Shown here in pieces: positions 1 to 5,471 of a DNA stretch of 9,608 nt (position 1 is its first letter; each line of letters opens with the position of its first letter). Both the position numbers and the translations under genes were made by a program. This stretch comes from CAYNUJ01 sp964573255 (lineage in GTDB: Bacteria; Bacteroidota; Ignavibacteria; Ignavibacteriales; Melioribacteraceae), in contig CAZNJB010000070.1 in assembly GCA_964573255.1 (NCBI GenBank), positions 1 through 9,608 of the forward strand, in the 5' to 3' direction. The notes under the pieces were generated by a model that worked only from the letters and a program-made list of their open reading frames with translations, did not search any database and had not been told where the DNA came from.

Positions 1-6
1 AAGTTT

Positions 7-1041
7 ATGAAAGACTTAATATTTGAAATCCTGAAAGTAGGGAAGTGGACTTCATCTAATGGAAAAACTCACGAATTTACCGAAAACGAATTAGATCTTA
101 TTGTAGCTCAATACAACCCCCAGCTTGAAGAAGCTCCCTTAACTCTTGGCCATCCTTGGCTTGGCACCGAACCCGCCTATGGATGGGTCAAAGAAGTTTT
201 TAGAGTTGGTAAAACTCTTTATGCTCGTGCATCGGAACTTTGTGACGAATTTATTGAGTTGCTTAAAGAGAAAAAATATAAAAAACGTTCCGTAGGTTTG
301 AGTAAAGATTTACGATTAAAACACGTTGCTTTTCTTGGCGCCGCTAATCCGGCGGTTAAAGGATTGTCCGATATCACCTTCGAAGAACCTGACGATGTTT
401 TTGAATTTGAGTCTGATTCGGAAATAATCCCTTCTGATGTAAGTGTGGAACCTGATTCAAACGATCCATCAGAACCAGAGCCAAATAAATCAAATGAACC
501 GGATACCGAGTTACATCCAAATAATAAACCTGAACTACATAATGATGCACAATCCGGCGTTTCTTTAATTTCTGATGAGCAGCTAAAATTTGTACTAAAT
601 CAAATAAAAACTTTTATGGATGAATATAAAAAGAGTCAAGTTACTCAGCCATCTCATCTATCCGATTCTGAATCAACTTTTATTAATCGACTTTTACACA
701 ATTTCCTCGATTCACTAAATGATGAAATTCAAAAAGGTTACGGTTTACCTTTTATTCGTTCCCATTTTGCAAATATTCTTTCTTTTGTTTCTTCTCTTAA
801 CTTACTAAACGCTGAACAATTTTCAGATCTTATTGAGTTGTTTAGAACTCTTTTCAGAGCATTCCCAAACGATTTGAATTTTAGAACTCCCGAACCTCAT
901 TCCCAATTAAACGATAGTGACGATTTTCTGAATATGAAAGTAGACCGCGATTCTCTCATTATGCATAAGCAAATCCGGAATCTTATGCAATCGGAAAAAA
1001 TCACTTATAAACAAGCTTTTGATAAATTGATTAAGGAGTAG
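7..1041 (+). CDS. Mu gpI-like phage prohead protease/scaffold protein
   Basis: This is probably the capsid maturation protease fused to a scaffold, acting inside the prohead. The N-terminal ~120 residues follow the layout of Mu-like gpI proteases: a short 'vG.w....G..h.ft...l' lead, a G-H-P motif (His49), A-x-G-W-V near 57-61, S95 in K-R-S-V-G-L, and H106 in the K-H-V-A-F-L-G stretch before N-P-A-V-K-G-L (114-120). His49, Ser95 and His106 are my candidates for catalytic residues, by analogy with herpesvirus-like assembly proteases. Residues ~125-180 are a Pro/Glu/Asp/Ser-rich acidic linker, and ~190-344 are predicted mostly helical, as expected for a scaffold. The major capsid gene follows after 4 nt, the usual order in Mu-like phages. 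Only 6 bases precede the ATG, in frame and without a stop, so a start upstream of the window cannot be excluded. The family assignment comes from motif recognition. Confidence 0.8.
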   Translation: MKDLIFEILKVGKWTSSNGKTHEFTENELDLIVAQYNPQLEEAPLTLGHPWLGTEPAYGWVKEVFRVGKTLYARASELCDEFIELLKEKKYKKRSVGLSKDLRLKHVAFLGAANPAVKGLSDITFEEPDDVFEFESDSEIIPSDVSVEPDSNDPSEPEPNKSNEPDTELHPNNKPELHNDAQSGVSLISDEQLKFVLNQIKTFMDEYKKSQVTQPSHLSDSESTFINRLLHNFLDSLNDEIQKGYGLPFIRSHFANILSFVSSLNLLNAEQFSDLIELFRTLFRAFPNDLNFRTPEPHSQLNDSDDFLNMKVDRDSLIMHKQIRNLMQSEKITYKQAFDKLIKE

Positions 1042-1045
1042 AAAA

Positions 1046-1969
1046 ATGCCTGGAACATTAGCTCAAAAACGCGTAGTTGATCCCGTTCTCACAAACCTTG
1101 CCCGCGGTTATACCAACGCTTCGCTTATTGCGGATGTTATTTTTCCTGTTGTGGAAGTAGAAAAGGAAGCCGGTAAAATTCCGCAATTCACTAAAGAAGC
1201 ATTCAAAGTTTATAATACGGAACGCGCTATACGTGCGAACTCCAACAGAATTTCTCCGGAAGGTCGCAGCACAATAGATTTTGCTCTTACTGAGCACGAT
1301 ATCGAATATCCTATGGATTACCGCGAAATCGAAGAAGATATTTTTAATCTCAAAGTTCACGCTACTAACGTTACTTCTGATGTTATTAAACTTCGTCACG
1401 AAAAATCCGCTGCAGATATGCTTCAAGATTTAAATAACTTTCCATCGGGAAATAAAATAACTCTATCGGCCGGTGATAAATTCGATGATCCTACTTCTGA
1501 TCCCTTGGATGTTTTTGATACCGCTAAAAATGCGGTCCGGGCTAAAATAGCCAAATATCCCAATGTTTGTATTTTGGGAGCTTCTGCCTTTACTTCTCTT
1601 AAAAATCATCCCAAAATAACCGACAAGATTAAATATACACAACACGCGGTAGTTACAACCGATTTACTCCGCCAATTGCTTCAATTTGACGTTCTCGCTG
1701 TCGGCGAAGCGGTTTATGCGGATGATTCCGGTAACTTCAATGATCTATGGAAAGATAACGTTATTCTTGCTTATGTACCTTCTGCTCAAGGAAAAAGAAG
1801 AACATATTTCGAACCTTCTTTCGGCTATACACTGCGTAAAAAAGGCTTTCCTTTAATCGATACATATTCTGAAAAGGGTAAATTATTTATTGTGCGCAAC
1901 ACTAATATATTCGACGTAAAAATCGTCGGCGCCGAAGCCGGATATCTTATTAATGATGTCAATACTTAA
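1046..1969 (+). CDS. Phage major capsid protein (HK97 fold, Mu-like lineage)
   Basis: This is the likely main shell subunit. The 307 residues match the pattern of major capsid proteins next to gpI-type proteases. The N-terminus reads D-P-V-L-T-N-L-A-R-G-Y, followed by an 'FPVV.V.KEAGKIP.F.KEAF' stretch, an N-T-E-R-A motif near 57-61, and 'LTEHDIEYPMDYRE' near 81-94. An R-H-E-K-S-A-A-D helix lies near 117-124. The C-terminal half has an L-G-A-S-A-F loop, H-P-K-I-x-D-K-I-K-Y, a V-G-E-A-V-Y segment, E-P-S-F-G-Y-T-L-R-K-K-G-F-P near 256-269, and a V-G-A-E-A-G-Y-L-I ending. The length is normal for the family and the gene looks intact. The ribosome site AAGGAG (1033-1038) lies in the last codons of the protease gene, 7 nt before the ATG, so the two are probably translationally coupled. 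Confidence 0.88.
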   Translation: MPGTLAQKRVVDPVLTNLARGYTNASLIADVIFPVVEVEKEAGKIPQFTKEAFKVYNTERAIRANSNRISPEGRSTIDFALTEHDIEYPMDYREIEEDIFNLKVHATNVTSDVIKLRHEKSAADMLQDLNNFPSGNKITLSAGDKFDDPTSDPLDVFDTAKNAVRAKIAKYPNVCILGASAFTSLKNHPKITDKIKYTQHAVVTTDLLRQLLQFDVLAVGEAVYADDSGNFNDLWKDNVILAYVPSAQGKRRTYFEPSFGYTLRKKGFPLIDTYSEKGKLFIVRNTNIFDVKIVGAEAGYLINDVNT

Positions 1970-1997
1970 TCTAAAATAATAGTAACGGTTTTTCTTT

Positions 1998-2002
1998 GGG
2001 AG
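1998..2002 (+). promoter_or_regulatory. Shine-Dalgarno that sets the start of the 68-residue gene
   Basis: GGGAG ends 8 nt before the ATG at 2011. A TTG at 1996 is in frame and would add five residues, but it overlaps this site and has no ribosome site of its own. I therefore choose 2011. Confidence 0.7.
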
Positions 2003-2010
2003 ATAATAAT

Positions 2011-2217
2011 ATGAAAATAAAAATCATAAACTCCGATATTTATCAAAAAGGCAAAATATTTAAAGAAAACGAAATATATAATTCTGAAGACCTTGAACTT
2101 GAAGGCTTGACTAACTTCTACGAACCGTTGGATAATAACGATAAAATGATTGAAGAAAATGAAACTCCTCAACCGCAGAAAAAGCGCGGTCGTCCTCCCG
2201 GTACTAGAAAGTCTTAG
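2011..2217 (+). CDS. Small phage head-region protein with AT-hook-like C-terminus
   Basis: A 68-residue protein of unknown function between the capsid and decoration genes. The first ~40 residues alternate hydrophobic and charged residues in a small beta-type pattern (K-I-K-I-I-N near the start, then a 'y..gk.fkeneiy' hairpin-like stretch). An acidic linker follows, and the end is strongly basic: K-K-R-G-R-P-P-G-T-R-K-S. The G-R-P core resembles an AT-hook, which binds the minor groove of AT-rich DNA. Short proteins of this shape, with a 'k.G..y..gd.i' front and a K-R-G-R-P tail, are frequent beside phage capsid genes, usually without an assigned role. A head-completion or DNA-contact role is possible but is inference only. 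Confidence 0.72.
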   Translation: MKIKIINSDIYQKGKIFKENEIYNSEDLELEGLTNFYEPLDNNDKMIEENETPQPQKKRGRPPGTRKS

Positions 2218-2258
2218 AATGTTTTTATATGTAATAATTTTTATAGGAGAAATATAAA

Positions 2259-2600
2259 ATGCTAACAGAACAGCCCTTACTTATTACTTCTATAACTGCG
2301 CAAGCAGACTTAAACAAATATGATTTAATTAATTACGGTGGCTATCCAACCCAAGCCGGCGACACCGTATTCGGTGTATGTAACGCCGATACTGCCTCAG
2401 GCGAAGAATGTCCGGTTATGATTCAAGGTATTGCATTGGTGAAATCAGGCGGTTACTTCAATTCCGGTAGCTTTTTGGTTTCCGATGATAATGGCAGAGC
2501 CGTAATAAGCGGCGATACAAGCCATTCACTTGAAGTTTTTGCCGTGGCAATCGATTCTTCTCCAAGCGCCGGTTCTCTCGTGCGTGTTAAATTATTATAA
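2259..2600 (+). CDS. DUF2190-like capsid decoration/cement protein
   Basis: Probably a small beta-rich protein that binds the outside of the capsid and stabilises it. The 113 residues show the typical DUF2190-like pattern. A short N-terminal strand segment is followed by A-x-A-D-L-x-K-Y-D-L-I near 14-24, then 'Y.T.AGDTVFGVCNADTASGE' (about 29-48). Next come a hydrophobic strand ending in I-A-L-V-K-S-G-G, then G-S-F-L-V-S-D-D-N-G-R-A-V, and a closing 'A-G-S-L-V-R-V-K-L-L'. Position right after the major capsid gene fits this role. The ribosome site AGGAGA (2245-2250) lies 8 nt before the ATG. No signal peptide or membrane segment is visible. The DUF name is from memory of the pattern and was not searched. 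Confidence 0.75.
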   Translation: MLTEQPLLITSITAQADLNKYDLINYGGYPTQAGDTVFGVCNADTASGEECPVMIQGIALVKSGGYFNSGSFLVSDDNGRAVISGDTSHSLEVFAVAIDSSPSAGSLVRVKLL

Positions 2601-2611
2601 GGAAGTAAACA

Positions 2612-3016
2612 ATGAGAAAGTTAGATCCATTTTTCAAGTCGTTAAATTTGCCTTCACAATTTTTCGACAATAAATGCTTCTCCGTATTTCACACTTTGCT
2701 TGTTTGTAATTCCGGTGCAGTATCTCTAAACTCTACCAAATTATTCGATGCCGGTGTTACCGCCACGCTTAGTCGTTCTTCGGCAGGAATTTATTTACTC
2801 GATTTTTCTGCCGGCATATTCAAATTTGACAGCGATGACGTTCTTTTAACTCATCATACTCGTACCAACACGGATGGTATTAAAATAATAACTGCAAAAT
2901 TTAATAATGCAAGTCAAATTCAAATTGATTGCTATGACAATACATTTACTCATTCGGATTTATGTGTCAATTCTGTTGATCAAATTCCAATTCTTGTTTT
3001 GCGTTATCTTACATAA
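2612..3016 (+). CDS. Unknown protein, probable virion component
   Basis: I do not recognise this 134-residue protein. It looks beta-rich in the second half: 'ATLSRSSAGIYLLDFS' (about 51-66) resembles the strand-turn-strand units found in small phage head and fibre proteins, and the end is an I-P-I-L-V-L-R-Y-L strand. Four cysteines (22, 32, 107, 118) are present, with no metal-binding spacing. There is no signal peptide or clear membrane helix. The ribosome site AAGGAAG (2599-2605) overlaps the stop of the decoration gene, 6 nt before the ATG, so the gene belongs to the capsid operon. A structural role is inferred from position and fold style. Confidence 0.65.
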   Translation: MRKLDPFFKSLNLPSQFFDNKCFSVFHTLLVCNSGAVSLNSTKLFDAGVTATLSRSSAGIYLLDFSAGIFKFDSDDVLLTHHTRTNTDGIKIITAKFNNASQIQIDCYDNTFTHSDLCVNSVDQIPILVLRYLT

Positions 3017-3268
3017 TTAATTCTTTAATAGAAGTTACTACTACTGTTTTCATTTTGATCTATAATAAATATGTTTAACCTAAAAAACATAAAACCCAAA
3101 GGTTACGATTACCCTAAATCAAAACGCCCTATAACTTTGGATAAAGTTCAACCGCCCATTTTTACCCGCCTCAGGCGTGCGTGCAATCAATCAGATACAA
3201 ATGTTTCTCTGTTTAACAGATTTAAGATAAAGTTTTATAATACATTAAAATTCAGGGAGGACCATTCA
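3017..3268 (+). other. Leader before the holin gene, open in the holin frame
   Basis: This 252-nt gap separates the structural genes from the lysis genes. A TATAAT box lies at 3061-3066 with no convincing -35 partner. Two short perfect dyads occur: CGCCT-c-AGGCG (3167-3177) and TCTGTT-t-AACAGA (3208-3220). From an ATG at 3071 the gap is open in frame with the holin gene for 66 codons, giving a basic, Pro/Lys-rich peptide. That ATG has no ribosome site, whereas a strong one lies just before the inner ATG at 3269, so I annotate the short form. Confidence 0.45.
3254..3260 (+). promoter_or_regulatory. Shine-Dalgarno that sets the holin start
   Basis: AGGGAGG ends 8 nt before the ATG at 3269. It is among the strongest ribosome sites in the window and decides for the 66-residue holin over the 132-residue reading from 3071. 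Confidence 0.8.
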
Positions 3269-3469
3269 ATGTGGGAAGATATTAAAAACTACATCGTTGG
3301 CTTTATCGTTCGTTGGATTATGAAAATCGGCGGCGGGTACCTTTTAGCTCACGGAATCTCACAAAACTCCGTCGAAGAAATTGCCGGCGCAGTTGTCGGA
3401 ATACTAATCGGATTAATAATATCAATGTTTCAACACAAAAAAGCCGTCTCCGAAAGCCCCATAAAATAA
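3269..3469 (+). CDS. Small two-helix holin-like membrane protein
   Basis: A 66-residue protein with two hydrophobic segments, about 8-28 (N-Y-I-V-G-F-I-V-R-W-I onward) and 38-54 (A-G-A-V-V-G-I-L-I-G-L-I-I). They are joined by a short loop G-I-S-Q-N-S-V-E-E-I and followed by a basic, polar C-terminus. The order 'RW....GGYL...G....vE.i.GA.......' matches small phage holins of the Pam3 gp28 type. Such proteins open the inner membrane so that the endolysin can reach the wall. The M15 peptidase gene immediately downstream supports a lysis cassette. The start is fixed by the ribosome site at 3254-3260. The same frame is open back to 3071, so a longer product cannot be excluded. Confidence 0.7.
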   Translation: MWEDIKNYIVGFIVRWIMKIGGGYLLAHGISQNSVEEIAGAVVGILIGLIISMFQHKKAVSESPIK

Positions 3470-3500
3470 TTTTCCCGGCTTTTATATTCTCGGCTTTTTT
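3437..3500 (+). terminator. Possible attenuator/terminator hairpin at the holin 3' end
   Basis: AAAAAAGCCG (3437-3446) can pair perfectly with CGGCTTTTTT (3491-3500), which is followed by a further T-rich run. A second AAAGCC (3453-3458) can also pair with the GGCTTT cores downstream. The loop of the long form is 44 nt and the first arm lies inside the holin gene. It could reduce read-through into the endolysin gene. This is a structural reading only. Confidence 0.35.
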
Positions 3501-3544
3501 TATTCTCAGCTTTTGTAATCCCGGCTTTCTGTACTCCCAGCTTT
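3473..3544 (+). repeat. Five tandem copies of a 15-16 nt unit (core TCYCRGCTTT)
   Basis: Cores begin at 3473, 3488, 3504, 3519 and 3535, with spacing 15, 16, 15, 16. The core is TC(C/T)C(A/G)GCTTT, followed by a 5-6 nt T/A-rich filler. Because the spacing alternates between 15 and 16, the copies shift reading frame, so the array is not a coding repeat. It fills most of the gap between the holin and endolysin genes. Confidence 0.75.
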
Positions 3545-3553
3545 CAAGCTGGG
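3536..3553. repeat. Hairpin at the end of the repeat array
   Basis: CCCAGCTT-TC-AAGCTGGG is a perfect 8-bp inverted repeat built on the last array copy. It lies 24 nt before the endolysin ATG. No T-run follows, so it is not a classical terminator. Confidence 0.55.
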
Positions 3554-3577
3554 CATAATTATGAGCGAGGAAATAAA

Positions 3578-3889
3578 ATGAAACTAAAAAAATCCGTCAA
3601 CCCCTTTGGCTTACAGCCCGAAATGATATTCCCAATAATCGTCTGCAACGAAGTTTACTCCGATTACGGAATTGATTGCGTAATCACCAGCATATCAGAT
3701 TCAAAACACGGACAATACTCACGCCATTACTTAGGATATGCAATTGACGTCCGTACCCGAAACGTCCCTCCGGACAAACTCAACTATCTCTTTCGCGAAA
3801 TCAAATTCAAACTGAACGATCATTATAATTGCATCTTAGAAAAAGATCACATTCATATATCTTTTAGGCCGGTCTATGACGACAAATGA
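3578..3889 (+). CDS. M15-type Zn peptidase, probable phage endolysin
   Basis: A 103-residue cytoplasmic-type protein that probably cuts peptidoglycan cross-links during lysis. The zinc-site pattern is clear: S48-R-H50-Y-L-G-Y-A-I-D57 carries the SxHxxGxAxD signature (ligands His50 and Asp57), and E88-K-D-H91-I-H93 supplies the third ligand, most likely His93. The spacing and the final 'DHIHISF.P' match compact phage members of the M15 / D-Ala-D-Ala carboxypeptidase clan. No signal peptide is present, so export would need the holin encoded just upstream. A GAGG ribosome site (3567-3570) sits 7 nt before the ATG. The stop overlaps the next gene by 14 nt. The catalytic core looks intact; the exact bond cleaved cannot be read from sequence. 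Confidence 0.82.
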   Translation: MKLKKSVNPFGLQPEMIFPIIVCNEVYSDYGIDCVITSISDSKHGQYSRHYLGYAIDVRTRNVPPDKLNYLFREIKFKLNDHYNCILEKDHIHISFRPVYDDK

Positions 3890-4121
3890 TTTAATTTCAT
3901 TGATAAATAAATTACCCAATCCCTACTCAACTGATTTTTTCGATGCGGAATTAAATGATATTATCAAAATTATTCCTGACGATGCTAAAAGAGCTTTAGT
4001 AGCATTCTTCTTCTGCAATTTCGGTTACGAAGCTTTCCGTATGCAATTGCTCTATTATCTTAAATATTATGATGAATACAACAATGGCAATTCTAACAAA
4101 TCACAAGAGAAAAGATCTTAA
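3876..4121 (+). CDS. Unknown 81-residue phage protein
   Basis: I do not recognise this protein. It is predicted helical, with an aromatic-rich central helix near 42-66 (A-F-F-F-C-N-F-G-Y-E-A-F and L-L-Y-Y-L-K-Y-Y) and a polar Asn/Ser/Lys/Arg tail. It has no signal peptide. It overlaps the endolysin gene by 14 nt and runs into the nuclease gene, so it has no clear ribosome site and is probably read by coupling. Its place right after the endolysin would suit an accessory lysis protein, but it lacks the export signal or lipobox of a spanin. It may be an unrelated small phage protein. Confidence 0.5.
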   Translation: MTTNDLISLINKLPNPYSTDFFDAELNDIIKIIPDDAKRALVAFFFCNFGYEAFRMQLLYYLKYYDEYNNGNSNKSQEKRS

Positions 4122-4389
4122 TCATAATATGATTGTAAAGCGCCTTAAAGCTCTTGGATGTTCTGTGTTGGATTTATCCGATGTTGGTAATGGTTGCCTG
4201 GATATACTAGTAGGTTACAAGGGTCGCAACTTTTTATTTGAAATCAAATCCGAAAAAGGAAATTTAACATTTCAACAAGGAATGTTTTTTCAAACCTGGT
4301 CCGGCAACTGTTATTTAGTTCGCTCTTTTAAAGATTGTATTGATATATTCAAATCAACATTTGGAGAGAAATTCTATGTCTCCAAATAA
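4069..4389 (+). CDS. Small VRR-NUC-like PD-(D/E)xK nuclease
   Basis: A 106-residue phage nuclease. The core follows the VRR-NUC/resolvase-like layout: K-R-K-D-L-N-H-N then an 'IVK.LK..GC.V' helix-strand (22-33), V-G-N-G-C-L-D45-I-L-V-G (metal-binding Asp45), 'FLFEIKSEKG' with Glu58 and Lys60, then L-T-F-Q-Q (66-70) and a closing 'GN.YLVRSF.D' strand. In such phages these enzymes act on branched or replicating DNA during recombination or packaging; the true substrate is not visible here. The usual P-D is L-D in this copy, which changes the motif but keeps the acidic ligand. Start choice is weak: ATGs at 4069, 4072 and 4084 all precede the domain, and none has a ribosome site. The first overlaps the previous gene by 53 nt. 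Confidence 0.72.
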   Translation: MMNTTMAILTNHKRKDLNHNMIVKRLKALGCSVLDLSDVGNGCLDILVGYKGRNFLFEIKSEKGNLTFQQGMFFQTWSGNCYLVRSFKDCIDIFKSTFGEKFYVSK

Positions 4390-4441
4390 TCGACGAACAA
4401 TACAATTCCTAAATTATTATTTATGTTATTGTATATTCTAA
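4376..4441 (+). pseudogene. Truncated phage gene start (21 codons)
   Basis: The ATG at 4376 overlaps the end of the nuclease gene and has a good ribosome site, GGAGA (4363-4367), 8 nt away, as expected for the next gene of the operon. The reading begins M-S-P-N-N-R-R-T-I-Q-F-L but turns into a low-complexity Y/C/F tail and stops at 4441. I read it as the 5' remnant of a phage gene cut by a deletion or insertion edge near 4405-4430. The short N-terminus is too little to name the gene. A real 21-residue peptide is the alternative. Confidence 0.4.
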
Positions 4442-4625
4442 TCGTCAGTCGAAATAAAATACTATTAAATCACAAACCAAATACAAATACTTTTACTCTG
4501 AAATTTCAATCTAAGAAATAATTTTATAAGCACCTTTTCACTGCCTCATTAAATCGCACATGACTGCTGAATTTTTGGTGAAATATCCAAACCTTTTTGC
4601 GGTTGGGTGGAAAAGCTGATTTTAC
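4442..4625. other. Non-coding junction between phage and minus-strand genes
   Basis: No convincing gene is seen on either strand. A loose inverted repeat pairs TTTTCAC (near 4526-4532) with GTGAAA (near 4579-4584). CCAAACC-ttttgc-GGTTGG lies at the right end, with GTTGGGT at 4602-4608, 17 nt past the stop of the 97-residue gene. These could be remnants of a second recombination site or a weak terminator, but I cannot complete a convincing structure. Confidence 0.35.
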
Positions 4626-4919
4626 CTATTTCCATATTAAACTTGTACGGATATCTTTTAATAATACAAGCAAATCGGGTAAATCAGGAATAAGTATTTC
4701 ATAAATCCGCTCAAAAAAACAAAGGTGTATTAAAAATTTCTCATCAATAATATTCTTATGATTCTCGAAAAGGAGTAATTCAAAAAAATTATCTTTCTCA
4801 ATCTTGAATTTAATATCTGCTTTATAAAAACCGAAGTGAAATACTTCATCTTCGACATCTTCAGCAACAAATTTATTTGTTATAATTTCCCAGCCATTCT
4901 TAATAGAATACTTGTATAT
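4626..4919 (-). CDS. Unknown 97-residue protein with apparent ATA start
   Basis: This reading has no ATG, GTG or TTG near its 5' end, yet it is clearly gene-like: 97 codons with natural composition, such as Y-K-Y-S-I-K-N-G-W-E at the front and P-D-L-P-D-L-L near the end. A strong ribosome site AGGGAG (complement of 4927-4932) is followed after exactly 7 nt by ATA (4919-4917), where an ATG is expected. The first 60 residues look like an alpha/beta domain and the last third is helical and hydrophobic. It lies in the same frame as the 177-residue gene, just past its TAG (4940-4938), so amber read-through into a fused 281-residue protein is the alternative. No family is recognised. Function is probably linked to the upstream membrane protein. 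Confidence 0.55.
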   Translation of the reverse strand: MYKYSIKNGWEIITNKFVAEDVEDEVFHFGFYKADIKFKIEKDNFFELLLFENHKNIIDEKFLIHLCFFERIYEILIPDLPDLLVLLKDIRTSLIWK

Positions 4920-4926
4920 TGAAATA

Positions 4927-4932
4927 CTCCCT
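4927..4932 (-). promoter_or_regulatory. Shine-Dalgarno pointing to an ATA start
   Basis: On the minus strand this reads AGGGAG, 7 nt upstream of ATA (4919-4917). No standard start codon lies within reach in any frame that stays open. It also sits directly after the stop of the preceding gene, as in a coupled operon. Confidence 0.6.
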
Positions 4933-4937
4933 TTAAT

Positions 4938-5471
4938 CTATCCGTTTATTTTATATTGCTCTTTTAGCTTTTTATAATAATCGATAACAGGTCCTTTGTA
5001 TTTTACTTTACCTACTGACTTAAAATGTTTATTTATTTCATAAATACCACTTTCCTTTAGAATCATTATCTTTATATCTCTTATATCTAATCTAAACCTA
5101 ACTGTTGCATCTTCAATTTCTTTTTCCTCCTCGGGTTCAAATATGGTAGAAGTATTAACAATTGCACTTCCGATTAGGACTGCTAATTCATCACTTAGAT
5201 AAAATTGCTTTTCTGTACAATATTGTATCACTTTCATTCCTTCTTCGTATGTGCCATTAAATCTTTCTTCGAAAGGGAGAGAATCATCAACGATGTAATT
5301 ATTGATTGAATTGTTTGTTTTGTCAACCAATTCGTATAATTTTTCATAAACGGGTAATCTGTTTTCAAAGATTTTCTGCGAATAATTTTCGATTCTGTTT
5401 TTATGTCGAAAGTATTCATTCAAAATAATACCTAAAAGAATACCAACGATTCCAATTATTGCATTTTCCAT
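4938..5471 (-). CDS. Membrane-anchored protein of unknown function
   Basis: A 177-residue protein with one N-terminal membrane helix (about 3-18, I-I-G-I-V-G-I-L-L-G-I-I-L), followed at once by a basic stop-transfer patch N-E-Y-F-R-H-K-N-R. The rest should be cytoplasmic: a long helical region starting 'IENYSQKIFENRLPVYEKLYELV' in pattern, an acidic stretch E-P-E-E-E-K-E-I-E-D (about 112-121), and a Lys/Tyr-rich end. Proteins with this anchor plus 'R...YEKLYE' helix are widespread but unnamed. A TAA lies directly before the ATG in frame, so this is the first possible start; the ribosome site is weak. It lies ~30 nt past the attC-like repeat, and the 97-residue gene follows in the same frame. 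A defence or toxin-type role is conceivable, with no direct evidence. Confidence 0.7.
   Translation of the reverse strand: MENAIIGIVGILLGIILNEYFRHKNRIENYSQKIFENRLPVYEKLYELVDKTNNSINNYIVDDSLPFEERFNGTYEEGMKVIQYCTEKQFYLSDELAVLIGSAIVNTSTIFEPEEEKEIEDATVRFRLDIRDIKIMILKESGIYEINKHFKSVGKVKYKGPVIDYYKKLKEQYKING

Noticed and set aside
1058..1645. Minus-strand open readings opposite the capsid gene
   Set aside because: They are shadows of a well-supported capsid gene; composition is Phe/Ile/Arg-rich without family features, and no ribosome sites are visible.
1966..2172. Minus-strand 68-codon reading opposite the small head-region gene
   Set aside because: Mirror of the 2011-2217 gene; Phe/Ile-rich antisense composition and no context.
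3061..3066. Sigma70-type promoter before the lysis genes
   Set aside because: TATAAT is present but no -35 box at proper distance is convincing in this AT-rich stretch.
3473..3544. CRISPR-like array
   Set aside because: The unit is only 15-16 nt with no distinct spacers; it is a short tandem repeat.
3313..3558. Plus-strand 81-codon reading overlapping holin and the repeat array
   Set aside because: It is out of frame with the holin, and its second half is just the translation of the non-coding 15/16-nt repeat.
4502..4610. Second attC site closing the cassette after the 97-residue gene
   Set aside because: GTTGGGT fits the core consensus, but no matching partner arm is found and it does not complement TTATAC at the cassette start, so the structure cannot be completed.
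4390..4625. Transposable-phage right end with target duplication
   Set aside because: No recognisable end repeats or paired duplication; the other end is outside the window.
5234..5419. Minus-strand 61-codon reading inside the 177-residue gene
   Set aside because: Alternative-frame shadow; the 177-residue frame has a membrane anchor and sensible composition.
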